Shown here piece after piece: positions 18,253 through 28,483 of a stretch of DNA of 64,000 nucleotides. A program made the position numbers and the translations under genes. The stretch is from Xanthocytophaga flava (GTDB lineage: Bacteria > Bacteroidota > Bacteroidia > Cytophagales > 172606-1): contig JASJOS010000008.1 in assembly GCA_030068525.1 (NCBI GenBank), positions 62,001-126,000 on the forward strand, given 5' to 3'. A model generated the notes under the pieces. That model made no database searches, had not been told where the DNA came from, and worked only from the letters and a program-made list of their open reading frames with translations. The number at the start of each line of letters is the position of its first letter. Positions within the stretch are counted from its first letter, which is position 1.

Positions 18253-20253
18253 TTATGCCGGCAGATATACACAAAAAATGGCTCCCTGTCCTGGCATTCC
18301 ATCTGCAGTAATTGTACCTCCGTGGTTTTCGACAACCCGTTTGCAAATCGATAATCCCACACCTGTACCTACAAACTCCTGCTTTCCGTGTAATCGTTGA
18401 AACACCTGAAATATTAGATCCTTATATTGATTGTCAAATCCTATACCTTGGTCATGTACACATATCTGATAAAAGTGGAGCGCATTACCTGTTGGCTTTA
18501 CCTGAGGATCTAATTGAGATCGTTCAATACGTTGAGAAGTAACCCGGATTACAGGAATCTGGTTTGAAATAGTATACTTTATCGCATTAGACAGTAGATT
18601 CTGAAACAACTGAGTTAACTGCAGTTCGTCTCCTTTCAGCTTTGGCAACTCCTCTAGCTCAATCTGAGCCTTTGTTTCCGAAATTTTTTGTTCGAGTGTG
18701 GTTAACACATTGTTCATAATAGAATGCAGTGAAACTATTCCAAACGACGGCTGACGAGTCGATACTTGAGAATAGGCCAATAGATCACTAACCAGCTTAG
18801 ACATACGCTCGCCTGCAGATGACATACGTTCTAGCAGATCCAGACCACTTTCTTCCAATTTATCTGCATATTGTTGTTGCAGTAGAGAACTGAATGTCTG
18901 AATTTTACGAAGAGGCTCCTGTAAATCGTGTGATGCAACATAGGCAAACTGTTGTAAGCTATCATTGGAACGCTGGAGATCCTGATTGGCTATCAATAAT
19001 TCTTGTGTACGTTGTTGTACCCGTTCTTCTAGTATCGCCTCCATCTTTTTGAGATCTGTAATATCTCTGGCAATTGCCAGTACTCCCTGTACCGAGCCAT
19101 CAGGTCCAAACTCTGGAACTAGACGTGAATAGTAATGCATGTTGCCTTTCACTGACGGAAAATGATTGTAATGGTCTATCGGCTGTCCACTATTCAGCAC
19201 TCGTTGCAGGCTTTTCATATAGGGCTCTGCAATTTCAATAGGCTGATCCATTTCCAAATTGGTTTTACCCAATAATGTACTATTCGCAACACCTGTTTTG
19301 GTTTCAAATGCCTTATTGGCGAAGATTAACCTTCGTTGCCGATCCCAGCGTGTAATTACATCTGGTGTATTTTCGACCAGACTTCTGAATAGGATCTCGC
19401 TCTTCTCAACTAATTGCTTCTTTTCTTCAATCTGCTGTCGGATAAGCATCTGATCGGTTACTTCTACACTCACATTAATAATACCATAGATCTCGCCTGC
19501 CGGATCATACAGAGGTTTATAAATGAAATCAAAGTATCTGGTTGTAAGAATTCCATCTGTGAGGAGTATGGCAGGTGTTTCATGGCGGAATACAGGCTTC
19601 CCGGTAAGATATACCTTTTCCAGCAAATCGAAGAATTCCTGGCCTTCCAGTTCGGGCATAACCTCTCGAAAGGGTTTGCCTATAATTGAAGCATCCTTAC
19701 TGATAATCTGAAGCATTGGAATGTTTACAGTTTCAACAATTTGCGACCTTCCACGAAATATCATGGTTGCAACAGGTGTATCCTGTACCAAACTCCGAAA
19801 ATACTGTTCACTATCCCAACGGATCTGTCGGGTAGTTACTTGCTCCGTAATATCCTGAGCTATTCCGGAAATTCTATAAGCTATTACTTGCCCATCTGCT
19901 TGTGACCTGGTAAAATAAGCTTGTCCCTGACAATGCAACCAGTGTAATGGTCTGTTGGAAGAATCTATGATACGAAATTCAATGCTGTATTTCCCATCTG
20001 TAGCTGGGCTCATAGCTTTAGTAAAAACCTCTTGTACCTGTGACCGATCCTGGGGATGTATGTGTTGCCAGAATCTTTCATAGTCTATTTTGTCTTCCTG
20101 AGAGAATCCATACAATTCTTTGCATCTGTCATCCAGATAAATGTTTTTCTGTACCAAGTCTATATCCCAAGTGCCTATTCCCGCTGCTTGCAAAGAGAAT
20201 CTTAGTCGTTTGTGTTCTGCAGAGTCATTTTCAGAAAACTGGTATGCATTCAT
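18253..20253 (-). CDS. PAS sensor histidine kinase
   Basis: A 666-residue soluble kinase closely related in plan to the one at 10689. Three PAS domains are present (about residues 15-135, 150-270, 285-405), with conserved endings such as GIAQDI and AIARDIT. A coiled coil (about 400-430) leads to HisKA with H442 in VASHDLQEPLRK. The ATPase domain has NLLSNAIKY, DQGIGF and GTGVGLSI. There are no membrane helices. A lone receiver gene lies 288 nt upstream on the same strand and could be its partner, although that receiver is also divergent from another kinase. Confidence 0.95.
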   Translation of the reverse strand: MNAYQFSENDSAEHKRLRFSLQAAGIGTWDIDLVQKNIYLDDRCKELYGFSQEDKIDYERFWQHIHPQDRSQVQEVFTKAMSPATDGKYSIEFRIIDSSNRPLHWLHCQGQAYFTRSQADGQVIAYRISGIAQDITEQVTTRQIRWDSEQYFRSLVQDTPVATMIFRGRSQIVETVNIPMLQIISKDASIIGKPFREVMPELEGQEFFDLLEKVYLTGKPVFRHETPAILLTDGILTTRYFDFIYKPLYDPAGEIYGIINVSVEVTDQMLIRQQIEEKKQLVEKSEILFRSLVENTPDVITRWDRQRRLIFANKAFETKTGVANSTLLGKTNLEMDQPIEIAEPYMKSLQRVLNSGQPIDHYNHFPSVKGNMHYYSRLVPEFGPDGSVQGVLAIARDITDLKKMEAILEERVQQRTQELLIANQDLQRSNDSLQQFAYVASHDLQEPLRKIQTFSSLLQQQYADKLEESGLDLLERMSSAGERMSKLVSDLLAYSQVSTRQPSFGIVSLHSIMNNVLTTLEQKISETKAQIELEELPKLKGDELQLTQLFQNLLSNAIKYTISNQIPVIRVTSQRIERSQLDPQVKPTGNALHFYQICVHDQGIGFDNQYKDLIFQVFQRLHGKQEFVGTGVGLSICKRVVENHGGTITADGMPGQGAIFCVYLPA

Positions 20254-20541
20254 CGAATAAAAATATAATTTCCAGATTTACAGCTGAATTCAGCCTGTAA
20301 AGCGTTATTGCTTAATGTCTATCAACGTTTAGTATAAAAGATAATGCCTTTCTATATGATTGATTATGAGTTCTCTAGTAAGAATAGTGTAAATGAAAAA
20401 AAAGAATAGATCTCCTGTAAAAAAGCTGGAAGATGAGCAGTACATCTTATCCGGACTGGTTTCATAGTATTACACTCATATCGAAGAATGTAAAAAGTTG
20501 GGCAAGAATATGGACAAATAACAGGATCTTATCTAACGATC

Positions 20542-20982
20542 TTATTCAAAAATGGGATGCTGACAATAATACCAGTAGCCCAGGATATAGTAAAGTTGCT
20601 GTTTTAGCTCTTTATAATTGCAGCTTTTCTGAAAAAATCCCTGAATGGTTGTTTCTGTATAAGCCTGGTGGACAAGTGTGTCACTAATGGAGGTGGACCA
20701 AAAAATAAAAGGAGTGCATTTGGCTTTTAGCACTGGATCCTGATCAATCTGTTTTTTGAATTCAATGCCGTTAATCATAGGCATATTAATGTCACAGATA
20801 AGGATAAAAGGGTGGACAGTTGCCTGTTGCAGATAATCTAACGCTTCTAACGGGGTAGAGAAATAGATAACTTTATCTGCGAGATTCAATTCTTTAAGAA
20901 TTCTGGTTAAAATAAGTTGATCGTCTTCATCATCTTCAATGATAAGAATAGGTCCTGATAGATTAATCTGAGTATATAACAT
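20542..20982 (-). CDS. Single-domain response regulator
   Basis: A 146-residue receiver without output domain. With the start at MLYTQ (20982), the acidic cluster is E16-D17-D18, the phosphoacceptor is D64 in ICDINMP, and the conserved Lys is in FFQKS near residue 120. A start 9 codons upstream is open but adds a hydrophobic tail unlike relatives. Relatives of this type (ILIIEDDEDDQLIL, CDINMPMINGIEFK) act as phosphorelay shuttles or bind partner proteins. It is divergent from the 7TM kinase at 21204 and upstream of the kinase at 18253; either may phosphorylate it. Confidence 0.9.
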   Translation of the reverse strand: MLYTQINLSGPILIIEDDEDDQLILTRILKELNLADKVIYFSTPLEALDYLQQATVHPFILICDINMPMINGIEFKKQIDQDPVLKAKCTPFIFWSTSISDTLVHQAYTETTIQGFFQKSCNYKELKQQLYYILGYWYYCQHPIFE

Positions 20983-21054
20983 ACAGTAATGTAGGAAAAA
21001 AATATACACTGAAAAAGTTATACCTTATATTGTAAGGCTTCCCCGATAGTCGAT

Positions 21055-21084
21055 TTTGGGGAAAGCTGTTTTGTTCTACTTTTG
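21055..21084 (+). promoter_or_regulatory. Bacteroidota-type promoter of the 7TM kinase
   Basis: A -33 TTTG (21055-21058) and a perfect -7 TACTTTTG (21077-21084) are separated by 18 nt, in line with the Bacteroidota sigma-A consensus. This predicts a leader of about 110 nt before the kinase ATG at 21204. Confidence 0.5.
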
Positions 21085-21203
21085 TTACACTCATCGGGTG
21101 AGTAGGAGAGTTGGTCTGTTATTTTCAGAAATTAGAAGAATAAATTCCTGGTCTGACTTACCAATCTGCTCGTAGATGAATATACAGAAAAGAGGATTAG
21201 AGT

Positions 21204-22787
21204 ATGGTGTTTCTTGCTGGCCGGTCAGACCGGAAACTGTTTGTGGCTTTATTGGTATTGTGGATTTGTTTTTTGTCTGGATATGCACAAGCCTCTGTAG
21301 TGTATACAGATTCTTTGGACATACCGGTTCAAATTCATACTGTACAAGCACAGAATCAAAATCCAGTCGTTACCGGACATGCCAGTGTCTACGAAATTCC
21401 TACACATCAGCAATATTTTCAGACCATTGCAGTCACTTTTGGTTTAATTTCATGTATGCTGTTGGCAGCCTTTTTGGGTTTATTCTGGTATAGAAGAGAT
21501 TATCAGCCGCCCTTGTACTTTGCCTTTGTTTGTTTGCTTTCTGTAGGAGAAATTATAACTAATAATGAAGAATTTATTCTTTTATTTGTTTCTATAAGTC
21601 TGCAAAATGTAGTACGCCTCAATTATTTGTTTTTTGCATTAATTGTTTTTGCTTTTGCATCACACATTCGTTCCGCTTTTCCTCGTTTACTTCCCCAATG
21701 GTTTTACCTGACTATTGGTCTGGTGTGTTCACCTGTAGCTGTTTTGGCATTAGTTAGCCCACTAGAATTACTATATGGAATTTTTCAAGGCTTTAGTTTA
21801 TTTACATTAGTTGTTACTATATACAGTTGGGGTCTACTAGTTGGAGCATGGAGACAAAAGGTAACAGATAGTCGGGAGTACCTGCTGGGTTTTAGTGCAG
21901 TCCTCTTGGCTTTTGTGAATGACTGGGGAAGAGAATTAGGACTTCTACACACAGGGCCTTTTTTGCCACTAGGACTTTTTATTTTTGTGGCACTCATGGC
22001 TTTTGCATTATCCCGTGGTACGGTTCGTACATTGCACCGACTCAAAATGATCAGTCAGTTACGTTATGAACAAAATCATCAGCTCAAACATCTGAATCAG
22101 GAGTTGGATCGGTTTGTGTATCAGACCTCTCATGATCTTCGGGCACCTATTGCTTCATTAATGAGCTTACTGGAGTTGATTCGACAAGAATCTGAAGAGA
22201 ATCAACTAAATAATGAACAGCTTCACCTCTATATGGATTTGGGACAAAAAGTGCTGAAGAAGCAGGATAAAGTCATTGCCGAAATTTTGAAATATTCACT
22301 GAACCGGCGTTTGCAGCTACAAACGCAGACAATTGACTGGGAACAACAAATCGCTGATGTTGTTTCTGGTTTGAAAAAAATACATCCTATTAACGATACT
22401 ATTATTATACAGACTAACTATCAGATATCCGGCCACTTTGTTACAGATCCAGATCGGGTAGAATTGATTTTATCACATCTAATAGATAATGCGATCCGTT
22501 ACCGAAATTATAGCCATGAACGGTCCATTGTGGATATTAAGGTTATCAGTAGCTCATTCGAAACATTGATTGAAATTCGGGATAATGGGATAGGCATCGC
22601 AAAGCAATACCAGACACGTGTCTTTGATATGTTTTTTCGGGCTTCCGAACGATCAGAAGGGGCGGGTTTGGGATTATACCTGGCTGCTCAGGCCGTAGAT
22701 AAACTGAAAGGAACTATTGGGCTGGAATCGCTGGAAAATCAGGGTAGTTGTTTTCGGGTTTGGTTACCCAATCTGGAACGACAATGA
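21204..22787 (+). CDS. 7TM-type membrane sensor histidine kinase
   Basis: A 527-residue kinase. An N-terminal signal/anchor (about 10-30) and a short extracytoplasmic region precede seven membrane helices (about 72-275) of the 7TMR-DISM kind. A coiled linker (LRYEQNHQLKHLNQELDRF) leads to HisKA with H310 in QTSHDLRAPIAS. The ATPase domain has LIDNAIRY, DNGIGI and GAGLGLYL. The N-terminal 7TMR-DISM ligand domain is missing or very reduced. It is divergent from the lone receiver at 20542, a natural cognate partner. A long hairpin begins at its stop codon. Confidence 0.93.
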   Translation: MVFLAGRSDRKLFVALLVLWICFLSGYAQASVVYTDSLDIPVQIHTVQAQNQNPVVTGHASVYEIPTHQQYFQTIAVTFGLISCMLLAAFLGLFWYRRDYQPPLYFAFVCLLSVGEIITNNEEFILLFVSISLQNVVRLNYLFFALIVFAFASHIRSAFPRLLPQWFYLTIGLVCSPVAVLALVSPLELLYGIFQGFSLFTLVVTIYSWGLLVGAWRQKVTDSREYLLGFSAVLLAFVNDWGRELGLLHTGPFLPLGLFIFVALMAFALSRGTVRTLHRLKMISQLRYEQNHQLKHLNQELDRFVYQTSHDLRAPIASLMSLLELIRQESEENQLNNEQLHLYMDLGQKVLKKQDKVIAEILKYSLNRRLQLQTQTIDWEQQIADVVSGLKKIHPINDTIIIQTNYQISGHFVTDPDRVELILSHLIDNAIRYRNYSHERSIVDIKVISSSFETLIEIRDNGIGIAKQYQTRVFDMFFRASERSEGAGLGLYLAAQAVDKLKGTIGLESLENQGSCFRVWLPNLERQ

Positions 22788-22835
22788 TTACAATCAAGTT
22801 TTGGCTAGCATTGTCAGGAACTTGATTGTAATCAT
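22784..22835. terminator. Long stem-loop at the kinase stop codon
   Basis: A perfect 17-bp stem (ATGATTACAATCAAGTT paired with AACTTGATTGTAATCAT) has an 18-nt loop. It includes the stop codon in its 5' arm and lies between convergent genes, so it probably ends both transcripts, though T runs are absent. Confidence 0.55.
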
Positions 22836-22859
22836 TGTCTAATACAAATTCAACGGTGT

Positions 22860-23102
22860 TTATCCCATAGCAGGCTTTGCCTTAGAGACATGACCATTAC
22901 TTAATGGCGTATTTTGACGGTTCAGAGCATCTGAGGCCTGCTCAATCCATTGATTTACTTTCTCCGTACCAATCACTGAAGCTAAAGCAGCTCCTACACC
23001 TACAGCCCCTAAAATAGATAAAAGTGCTTTGTTATTTTTTGCGAAGGGCTTAATGCTTTTCCATAAAGAATTTTTATTCTTCTTCTTTTTTTTCTTTGCC
23101 AT
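22860..23102 (-). CDS. Small lysine-rich single-helix protein
   Basis: An 80-residue protein beginning MAKKKKKKNKNSLWKSIKPF, then one hydrophobic helix (about 27-45, LLSILGAVGVGAALASVIG) and a polar tail. The strongly positive N-terminus predicts an N-in membrane anchor or a nucleic-acid/phospholipid-binding tail. I recognise no family. Codon use and a plausible start support a real gene. It is upstream of no other gene in its direction; the neighbour at 23223 is on the same strand 120 nt upstream. Confidence 0.6.
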   Translation of the reverse strand: MAKKKKKKNKNSLWKSIKPFAKNNKALLSILGAVGVGAALASVIGTEKVNQWIEQASDALNRQNTPLSNGHVSKAKPAMG

Positions 23103-23222
23103 TGTTTTATATCAGATAATAGTAACGAATTGTTAAGTGTTTATCTGAAATAGGCAAAAAACCCATGCCTAAGGATTACCGTGTAACTAAGGGTGTGATT
23201 TCTGTCTAGTATAGGATAATGA

Positions 23223-23591
23223 TTAACTCTCCACAGGTTGTGCAGGATAATGGATTTTGGCAGCAGCTACACAGGCATCAATAAGTTCATCCATCTTCTC
23301 ATAATCAAAAGGCAGATGATGGATGGCTCCTGCATCAAATAATAAATTACCAATTGCTAGTTTAATCTGGTACTCAATAGAATTATTGGCCTGCCACTCC
23401 TTTACCAGTATGTCATAAGAGAAGATGTGGAAGCGGATAATAGCATCTATTTCCAGCGATAACTCGATAGTTAGCTTTATTTTGTTGCTTTTCTGACTGA
23501 ACGCTGACTGCCAGTGTTGAGTTAGCAGTTCATAGAAAACACTGGCAGCTGGATTTCCGTCAACACTGTCGGAATCAAAACTGATAAACAT
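23223..23591 (-). CDS. Hypothetical protein
   Basis: A 122-residue soluble alpha/beta protein (MFISFDSDSVDGNPAASVFY). It has no signal peptide, membrane segment or motif I recognise. Amphipathic stretches (IKLTIELSLEIDAIIRFHIF) suggest a small beta-rich fold. It lies 120 nt upstream of the lysine-rich gene on the same strand. No function is assigned. Confidence 0.6.
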   Translation of the reverse strand: MFISFDSDSVDGNPAASVFYELLTQHWQSAFSQKSNKIKLTIELSLEIDAIIRFHIFSYDILVKEWQANNSIEYQIKLAIGNLLFDAGAIHHLPFDYEKMDELIDACVAAAKIHYPAQPVES

Positions 23592-24141
23592 ATTTTTATA
23601 ATAGTAAAAGCCATTTTTTTAGAAGAGACTATTGGGAGAGGTTTGTTTGCTCATACAAGATAGTGATAATTTTCTGGATTATCAGGTACAAGAAAATAGG
23701 GCAGTACTGCTATCTGTAAGATTTGGAGGTGTGAGAGAAAATGTATCAGGTTAACAGCTAAAAACAGTGAAATTTCTGTTTTTGTTTAGATGCCTTAGAC
23801 TTGAAAAGATAGAGGTATATATTTATTCGGGTAATATGTGTTTTTAAGCCTGTGCTGTTAGAATAGGGCTATCTTTAGTATAGAAAGGTTCTTTTTGCCC
23901 CATTATGGGTGTTTTAAAAAGATCTGGGGTAGTTGAAGTTTTCAATAATCATACAAATTGCCGGATAGTGAACTTTAAGTATACCAACTTGTATGGCAAC
24001 GTGGAAAAAGAACAATAGAAAATAGAAAAAAATGAAAGATGTAGTAAAACCAGAAATAAAAGTAGCTATACCTAAATACATAAGCATATTCAGACGAAAA
24101 GCCGATAAAGTAGAACCAATAAAAAACTGAAAAGAGAGTGT
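23592..24141. other. Intergenic region, no supported gene
   Basis: A 550-nt AT-rich stretch. The only candidate is a 32-codon rightward frame at 24032-24130 (MKDVVKPEIKVAIPKYIS) with a purine-rich leader but no other support. I see no clear promoter, repeat or terminator. Confidence 0.3.
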
Positions 24142-25416
24142 TTAAGATACTGTTACCTTTTTAATTGATTTTTCAGGTAAGAGGATACTGATTTGGGTAC
24201 CCTGGTTTGGCTGGGAATGTACATTCACAGTGCCGCTCAGTAACACAACTCTATTTTGAATACTAGATAAGCCAATCCCCTTTCCGTTTGCCATTTCTCG
24301 TTCTACTTCAAACCCAATTCCATTGTCTTTCACCTGAATAAAGATGTCAGTACCGTTTCGGGTGATTTTCACCAGAGCCATACGGGCTCTGGAATGTTTG
24401 AGAATATTATTGATCAGTTCCTGGACGATTCGAAAGATAGCCATTTCCAGGTTTTGTTCCAGTCGTTGATTGAATCCTCTGTAGTCTAGCGTAACAGTCA
24501 GATCAGGCGAAGATACTTTGCTACATACTGCATTAAGAGCATATTCCAGACCAAAGTCTTTAATCACTGTAGGAACCAGATCATGAGAGATACTTCTGGT
24601 GAGCTCTATGCCTTCTACCAGAAAGTTGTCCACTGTATTCAATGCTTTGGCTACTTCTTTTTGTTTTGAAGTATCCAGCAATGAATGTAATACTTGCAAA
24701 TTGAGCTTAGCCGCATACAATACCTGAGCCAGTCCGTTGTGTAAGGATTCTCCAATGCGGATTCTTTCCTGCTCCTGTGCATTGAGAATAGCATTCATAA
24801 GTTCCTGTTGCTGGGTGAGTTTTAACTGCATGGTTTCCCGCTCCATACTTTTCCGTTCTGTAAGATCTATCACCCCCAGTAAGCATTGTACTGTATTGTT
24901 TGTGTCTTTGATCTGCCAGCCTTCCAGTCGTACCTCTGAGACTTTTCCTGTTTTGTGTGTTAAACCTACTTCACAGAATTGCTTCTCCGTGGTTTCAAAT
25001 ACCTGTTGGATAAAAGTATAAAAGTTCTTGCCTGAATCGAAAGTAAGCAGACTCCGAAAAGGCTTTTTTATAAGAGACGATAAACGACGCCCACTTAGGC
25101 TAGAGCCCATATGGTTTGCCTTTAAAATGATGCCATATTGATCCAATGTAAAATACCCAATGGGTGCCGATTCATAGAGTAAGGCATATTCATTTCTGGA
25201 CTGTTCTGCTTCCATGCGTGAACGCATTAACTCTTCGTTTTGAATCTCCAGTTCTATCTGATGCACATGTAATTCATGAATCAACTGTTTGATATGCTCA
25301 TTGTCAGGTTGTTTCGCTATGAAGTTATCTTGTTCATGCAGCATCTTTTCTGCCAGCATACGCAATTGTGCAAATTTTGACTCTTCATCTGACTCTCTCA
25401 TACAAGATCTCCTCAC
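24142..25416 (-). CDS. PAS histidine kinase of the NarL/NreB type
   Basis: A 424-residue soluble kinase. Residues about 15-90 are a charged coiled coil, followed by one PAS domain (about 75-200, ALLYESAPIGYFTLDQYGII). The dimerisation/phosphoacceptor segment is of the HisKA_3 kind, QEQERIRIGESLHNGLAQVL, with H226. The ATPase domain shows HSRARMALVKI, DNGIGFE and GKGIGLSSIQNRV. Kinases of this class pair with LuxR-type response regulators; the only one in the window is at 40741, 15 kb away. The start may be MRESDEE (25401). The gene lies 88 nt downstream of the CheB-CheR fusion on the same strand and may share its transcript. Confidence 0.92.
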   Translation of the reverse strand: MRRSCMRESDEESKFAQLRMLAEKMLHEQDNFIAKQPDNEHIKQLIHELHVHQIELEIQNEELMRSRMEAEQSRNEYALLYESAPIGYFTLDQYGIILKANHMGSSLSGRRLSSLIKKPFRSLLTFDSGKNFYTFIQQVFETTEKQFCEVGLTHKTGKVSEVRLEGWQIKDTNNTVQCLLGVIDLTERKSMERETMQLKLTQQQELMNAILNAQEQERIRIGESLHNGLAQVLYAAKLNLQVLHSLLDTSKQKEVAKALNTVDNFLVEGIELTRSISHDLVPTVIKDFGLEYALNAVCSKVSSPDLTVTLDYRGFNQRLEQNLEMAIFRIVQELINNILKHSRARMALVKITRNGTDIFIQVKDNGIGFEVEREMANGKGIGLSSIQNRVVLLSGTVNVHSQPNQGTQISILLPEKSIKKVTVS

Positions 25417-25504
25417 ATATAGTTATGGCTCAAGAAAGCCAAAAGTATTTTTGTATAGAACTAAATATAGAATGTTTGTTATGAATATTTTAGTATTAAA
25501 CTAC

Positions 25505-28483
25505 CTATTCAATAGAAATTACAATTAATTCGGCAGATGTTTCCTCTTGTACAATCCGATGACTGTTAATTACAATATTTTTAGTACCTACTCCATCGAA
25601 AGTGTAATTCAACACCTGATTGTTAAACTGCGTTTCGTGACGGGGCAATTCTTCCAGTAATTCCCGCAATGCCGGAATACTTAGCACACCATTACCTATA
25701 GTAAATATCACCTGTCCGGAAACGTGTGGTTCGGAAAGGGAAAACAGTTGCAAAAAGCTATAATTCACTGAGACAATCCGGAAGCTGCTATCTAATACTA
25801 CCATTGGGTATCGAATGGTTTGTACAATATTTTCCGCCAGGCGTATTGCTGCCTTTTCCAGTTGTTTCAGTGTCGAAATATCAATAAAAGAAATAACTAC
25901 GCCACCAATGAAATTATCCAACGTGCGGTATGGATTGATGCGCATGGCATACCATTGTCCATTTTTAGCCTCAACCTGTAATTCTTTGGGTTGCAACAGA
26001 TCCAGTACCTCTTTGGCATCACGGGTGATATGGTTGTAATTAAGGTTTGTACTAATGTGAGCTACCGGGCGGCCAATGTCCGATTGTATCAGATTGACTA
26101 TCTTGGTTGCTCGGTTTGTGAACCGCTTGATTTCCAGCTTTTGGTTGAGAAAGATAGTAGCAATGTCAGAGCTGTTAAGCAGATTGGCCATATCATTGTT
26201 TATCTCAGTCAACTCATCTGTCTTAGCTCTAAATTCCATATTGACGGTAAGCAGCTCTTCGTTCAACGCCTGTGTTTCTTCTTTCGCTGTATTGGCTTCT
26301 TCATTGGTAGACTGTAGTTCTTCATTGGTGGATTGCAGTTCTTCATTGGTAGACTTAAGTTCTTCTACGGAAGTTTCCATTTCTTCAATGGTATGCTGCA
26401 AATGTTCTTTGGTAAACCGAAGCTCTTTTTCCAGTTCCGCTATAAGGCGGTCTTTCTCTGTATCAGTAGAACCATTCCTGTTTATTGTCCGGGTCTTTTT
26501 TACCTGAGGCAAATCCTCAAAAACGACCAGTAGCAGACCCTTCATTTCCAGAGGTTGTTCAATGGGGTCTACCTTTAACCGAATTAAACTAAAGCTGCCA
26601 TTGGTTTTTACACGCACTTCATTGATAACCACAGGTTCTTGCTGGGTATAAGCACGAAGCACTGCATTACGCAATTCAAAACCAAGTCCTTCACGCGCCA
26701 TGTCAAACACATTCATAGCCATCTGTCCCGGATATAATTCCAGGTATTTGCCGGTACGGCCATTGACATAGAGGATAGTACCATTTTCATCAATCAATAC
26801 TGCCGGAGGCGTATGTTTTTCCAGCAGCAGTTTACGGGTCAGATCAGTCAGGAAACTAGGTTGCCGACTAGGCTGTTTCTTCTGTGCAGGCAATGTGATA
26901 GGTAGTTTGGGTAGAATAGTAGTATTGGGAAACTCTGCTATTTTATTGATAGAGGAAGTATTATCTCGTCGTCTGTATAGCTTCCATTTTACGTCAACCG
27001 AGACAAACAGATCTTCATGCCCACTGATTGTTTCCGAAGGGCCCAGAAATAAAACGCCTCCCGCATTGAGCGTATAATGAAACATTGGTAATAGCTTTTT
27101 CTGAAGCTCCTGTGTAAAATAGATTAGCACATTGCGGCAGCAAAGTAGATCAAGCTTTGTAAAGGAGGCATCCTTGAGGAGATTATGTTCAGCAAAGATG
27201 ACCATTTCCCGAATTTCCTGAACGATTTGGTATTGATCATCTTTTTTTATAAACCATCTGTCGAGTCTGTCGGCAGACATGTCATTGCTGATGTTAGCCA
27301 TATACAATCCGCTTCGAGCTTTTTTAATGGCATCTGCATCCAGATCTGTGGCATAGATCTGTACTTTAAAGTTAGGCCTGATTTTGAGTTTGTTGATACA
27401 TTCACGTATTAGAATTGCTATGGAATAAGCCTCTTCTCCTGTGGAGCAGCCTACAATCCATACCCGAAATGCATCATTCTTCCCTTTCTTTTTAAGCAAC
27501 TCTGGTAAAATGCGTTCTTCCAGTGCCAGAAAGCCAGGTGCATCACGAAAGAATTTTGTTACCCCGATGAGCAATTCTTTAAAAAGATTTTCGGTTTCAG
27601 TAGAGTGTTCCTGCAAAAAACGGACGTATTCTTCCAAATCAAAGATTTGATTGGTTTGCATACGACGCTCCATTCGGCGCATAATGGTATTGCGTTTGTA
27701 CAAAGAAAAATCATGGCCAGTCTGAGAACGCAACAATATAAAGACCTTCTGCAGGGCAACAGCCATTTTTTTATCTGTACTCTGGTGTTTTTTCTCTAGC
27801 TTTTTCGAAGGATATTTGATATAATCTATGAGTTTTCCTGCCATTTCTGCAGGTGAAAGGATATAGTCAGGTGTTCCTGTTTGAATTATACTTCGGGGCA
27901 TACTATCATACGTGGCAGTGGCTGGATCCTGCACAATGACGAGTCCGATGCTTTCTTTTATAAAACGAGCTCCCAGTTCGCCATCTGAACCCATTCCAGA
28001 AAAAATGATACAGGCAGCTTTTTCACCCCAATCCTCGGCCAGACTTTGTAAAAAGTTATCGATAGGCATACGGAAGCCCCGTGGTTTGGAAGGTTCAAGA
28101 AGCAATAGCTGACCATTCATTATAGCCAGATCTTTATTCTCTGGGATTACATATACATGATTGGGATGTACTTCCATACCGTCTTCAATGTTCCTTACAG
28201 GCATTAGTGTACAACGTTGAAGTAGATCTGGTAACAAACTTTCGTGATTAGGGTCAAGGTGTTTGACAAGCACAAAAGCAATACCACTGTCAGGAGGAAC
28301 ATTTTGAAGAAACTCTTCGATGGCTTCAAGTGACCCTGCCGAACCACCCATACCTACAATAGTAAATCGTCTGTTTTTGGTTAACGAACCTATTGATGTA
28401 TCCTCCGATAGTTCTTTAGTGTCGGAACTTATTGTATCAGTATTTTCTTTCTGGGTTTGCTTCTTGACATTCTCTTTCATCAA
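25505..28483 (-). CDS. CheB-CheR-PAS fusion protein
   Basis: A 992-residue fusion. Residues about 40-230 are a CheB methylesterase domain with the catalytic set Ser in GMGGSAGSLEA, His in LVKHLDPNHES and Asp in FSGMGSDGELG. Residues about 245-520 are a CheR methyltransferase (GVTKFFRDAPGF, GCSTGEEAYSIA, LCCRNVLIYF). Residues about 560-670 form a PAS domain, then a long coiled coil of ELxSTNEE heptads (about 690-770), then two more PAS domains. No receptors or CheA are encoded here. Such fusions are thought to serve phosphorelays rather than flagellar taxis, modifying unknown proteins. It is likely co-transcribed with the NarL-type kinase and divergent from the second CheB. Confidence 0.95.
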   Translation of the reverse strand: MMKENVKKQTQKENTDTISSDTKELSEDTSIGSLTKNRRFTIVGMGGSAGSLEAIEEFLQNVPPDSGIAFVLVKHLDPNHESLLPDLLQRCTLMPVRNIEDGMEVHPNHVYVIPENKDLAIMNGQLLLLEPSKPRGFRMPIDNFLQSLAEDWGEKAACIIFSGMGSDGELGARFIKESIGLVIVQDPATATYDSMPRSIIQTGTPDYILSPAEMAGKLIDYIKYPSKKLEKKHQSTDKKMAVALQKVFILLRSQTGHDFSLYKRNTIMRRMERRMQTNQIFDLEEYVRFLQEHSTETENLFKELLIGVTKFFRDAPGFLALEERILPELLKKKGKNDAFRVWIVGCSTGEEAYSIAILIRECINKLKIRPNFKVQIYATDLDADAIKKARSGLYMANISNDMSADRLDRWFIKKDDQYQIVQEIREMVIFAEHNLLKDASFTKLDLLCCRNVLIYFTQELQKKLLPMFHYTLNAGGVLFLGPSETISGHEDLFVSVDVKWKLYRRRDNTSSINKIAEFPNTTILPKLPITLPAQKKQPSRQPSFLTDLTRKLLLEKHTPPAVLIDENGTILYVNGRTGKYLELYPGQMAMNVFDMAREGLGFELRNAVLRAYTQQEPVVINEVRVKTNGSFSLIRLKVDPIEQPLEMKGLLLVVFEDLPQVKKTRTINRNGSTDTEKDRLIAELEKELRFTKEHLQHTIEEMETSVEELKSTNEELQSTNEELQSTNEEANTAKEETQALNEELLTVNMEFRAKTDELTEINNDMANLLNSSDIATIFLNQKLEIKRFTNRATKIVNLIQSDIGRPVAHISTNLNYNHITRDAKEVLDLLQPKELQVEAKNGQWYAMRINPYRTLDNFIGGVVISFIDISTLKQLEKAAIRLAENIVQTIRYPMVVLDSSFRIVSVNYSFLQLFSLSEPHVSGQVIFTIGNGVLSIPALRELLEELPRHETQFNNQVLNYTFDGVGTKNIVINSHRIVQEETSAELIVISIE

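Noticed and set aside
24032-24130. A 32-codon rightward frame (MKDVVKPEIKVAIPKYIS)
   Set aside because: Too short to judge without comparative data; no promoter or terminator around it.
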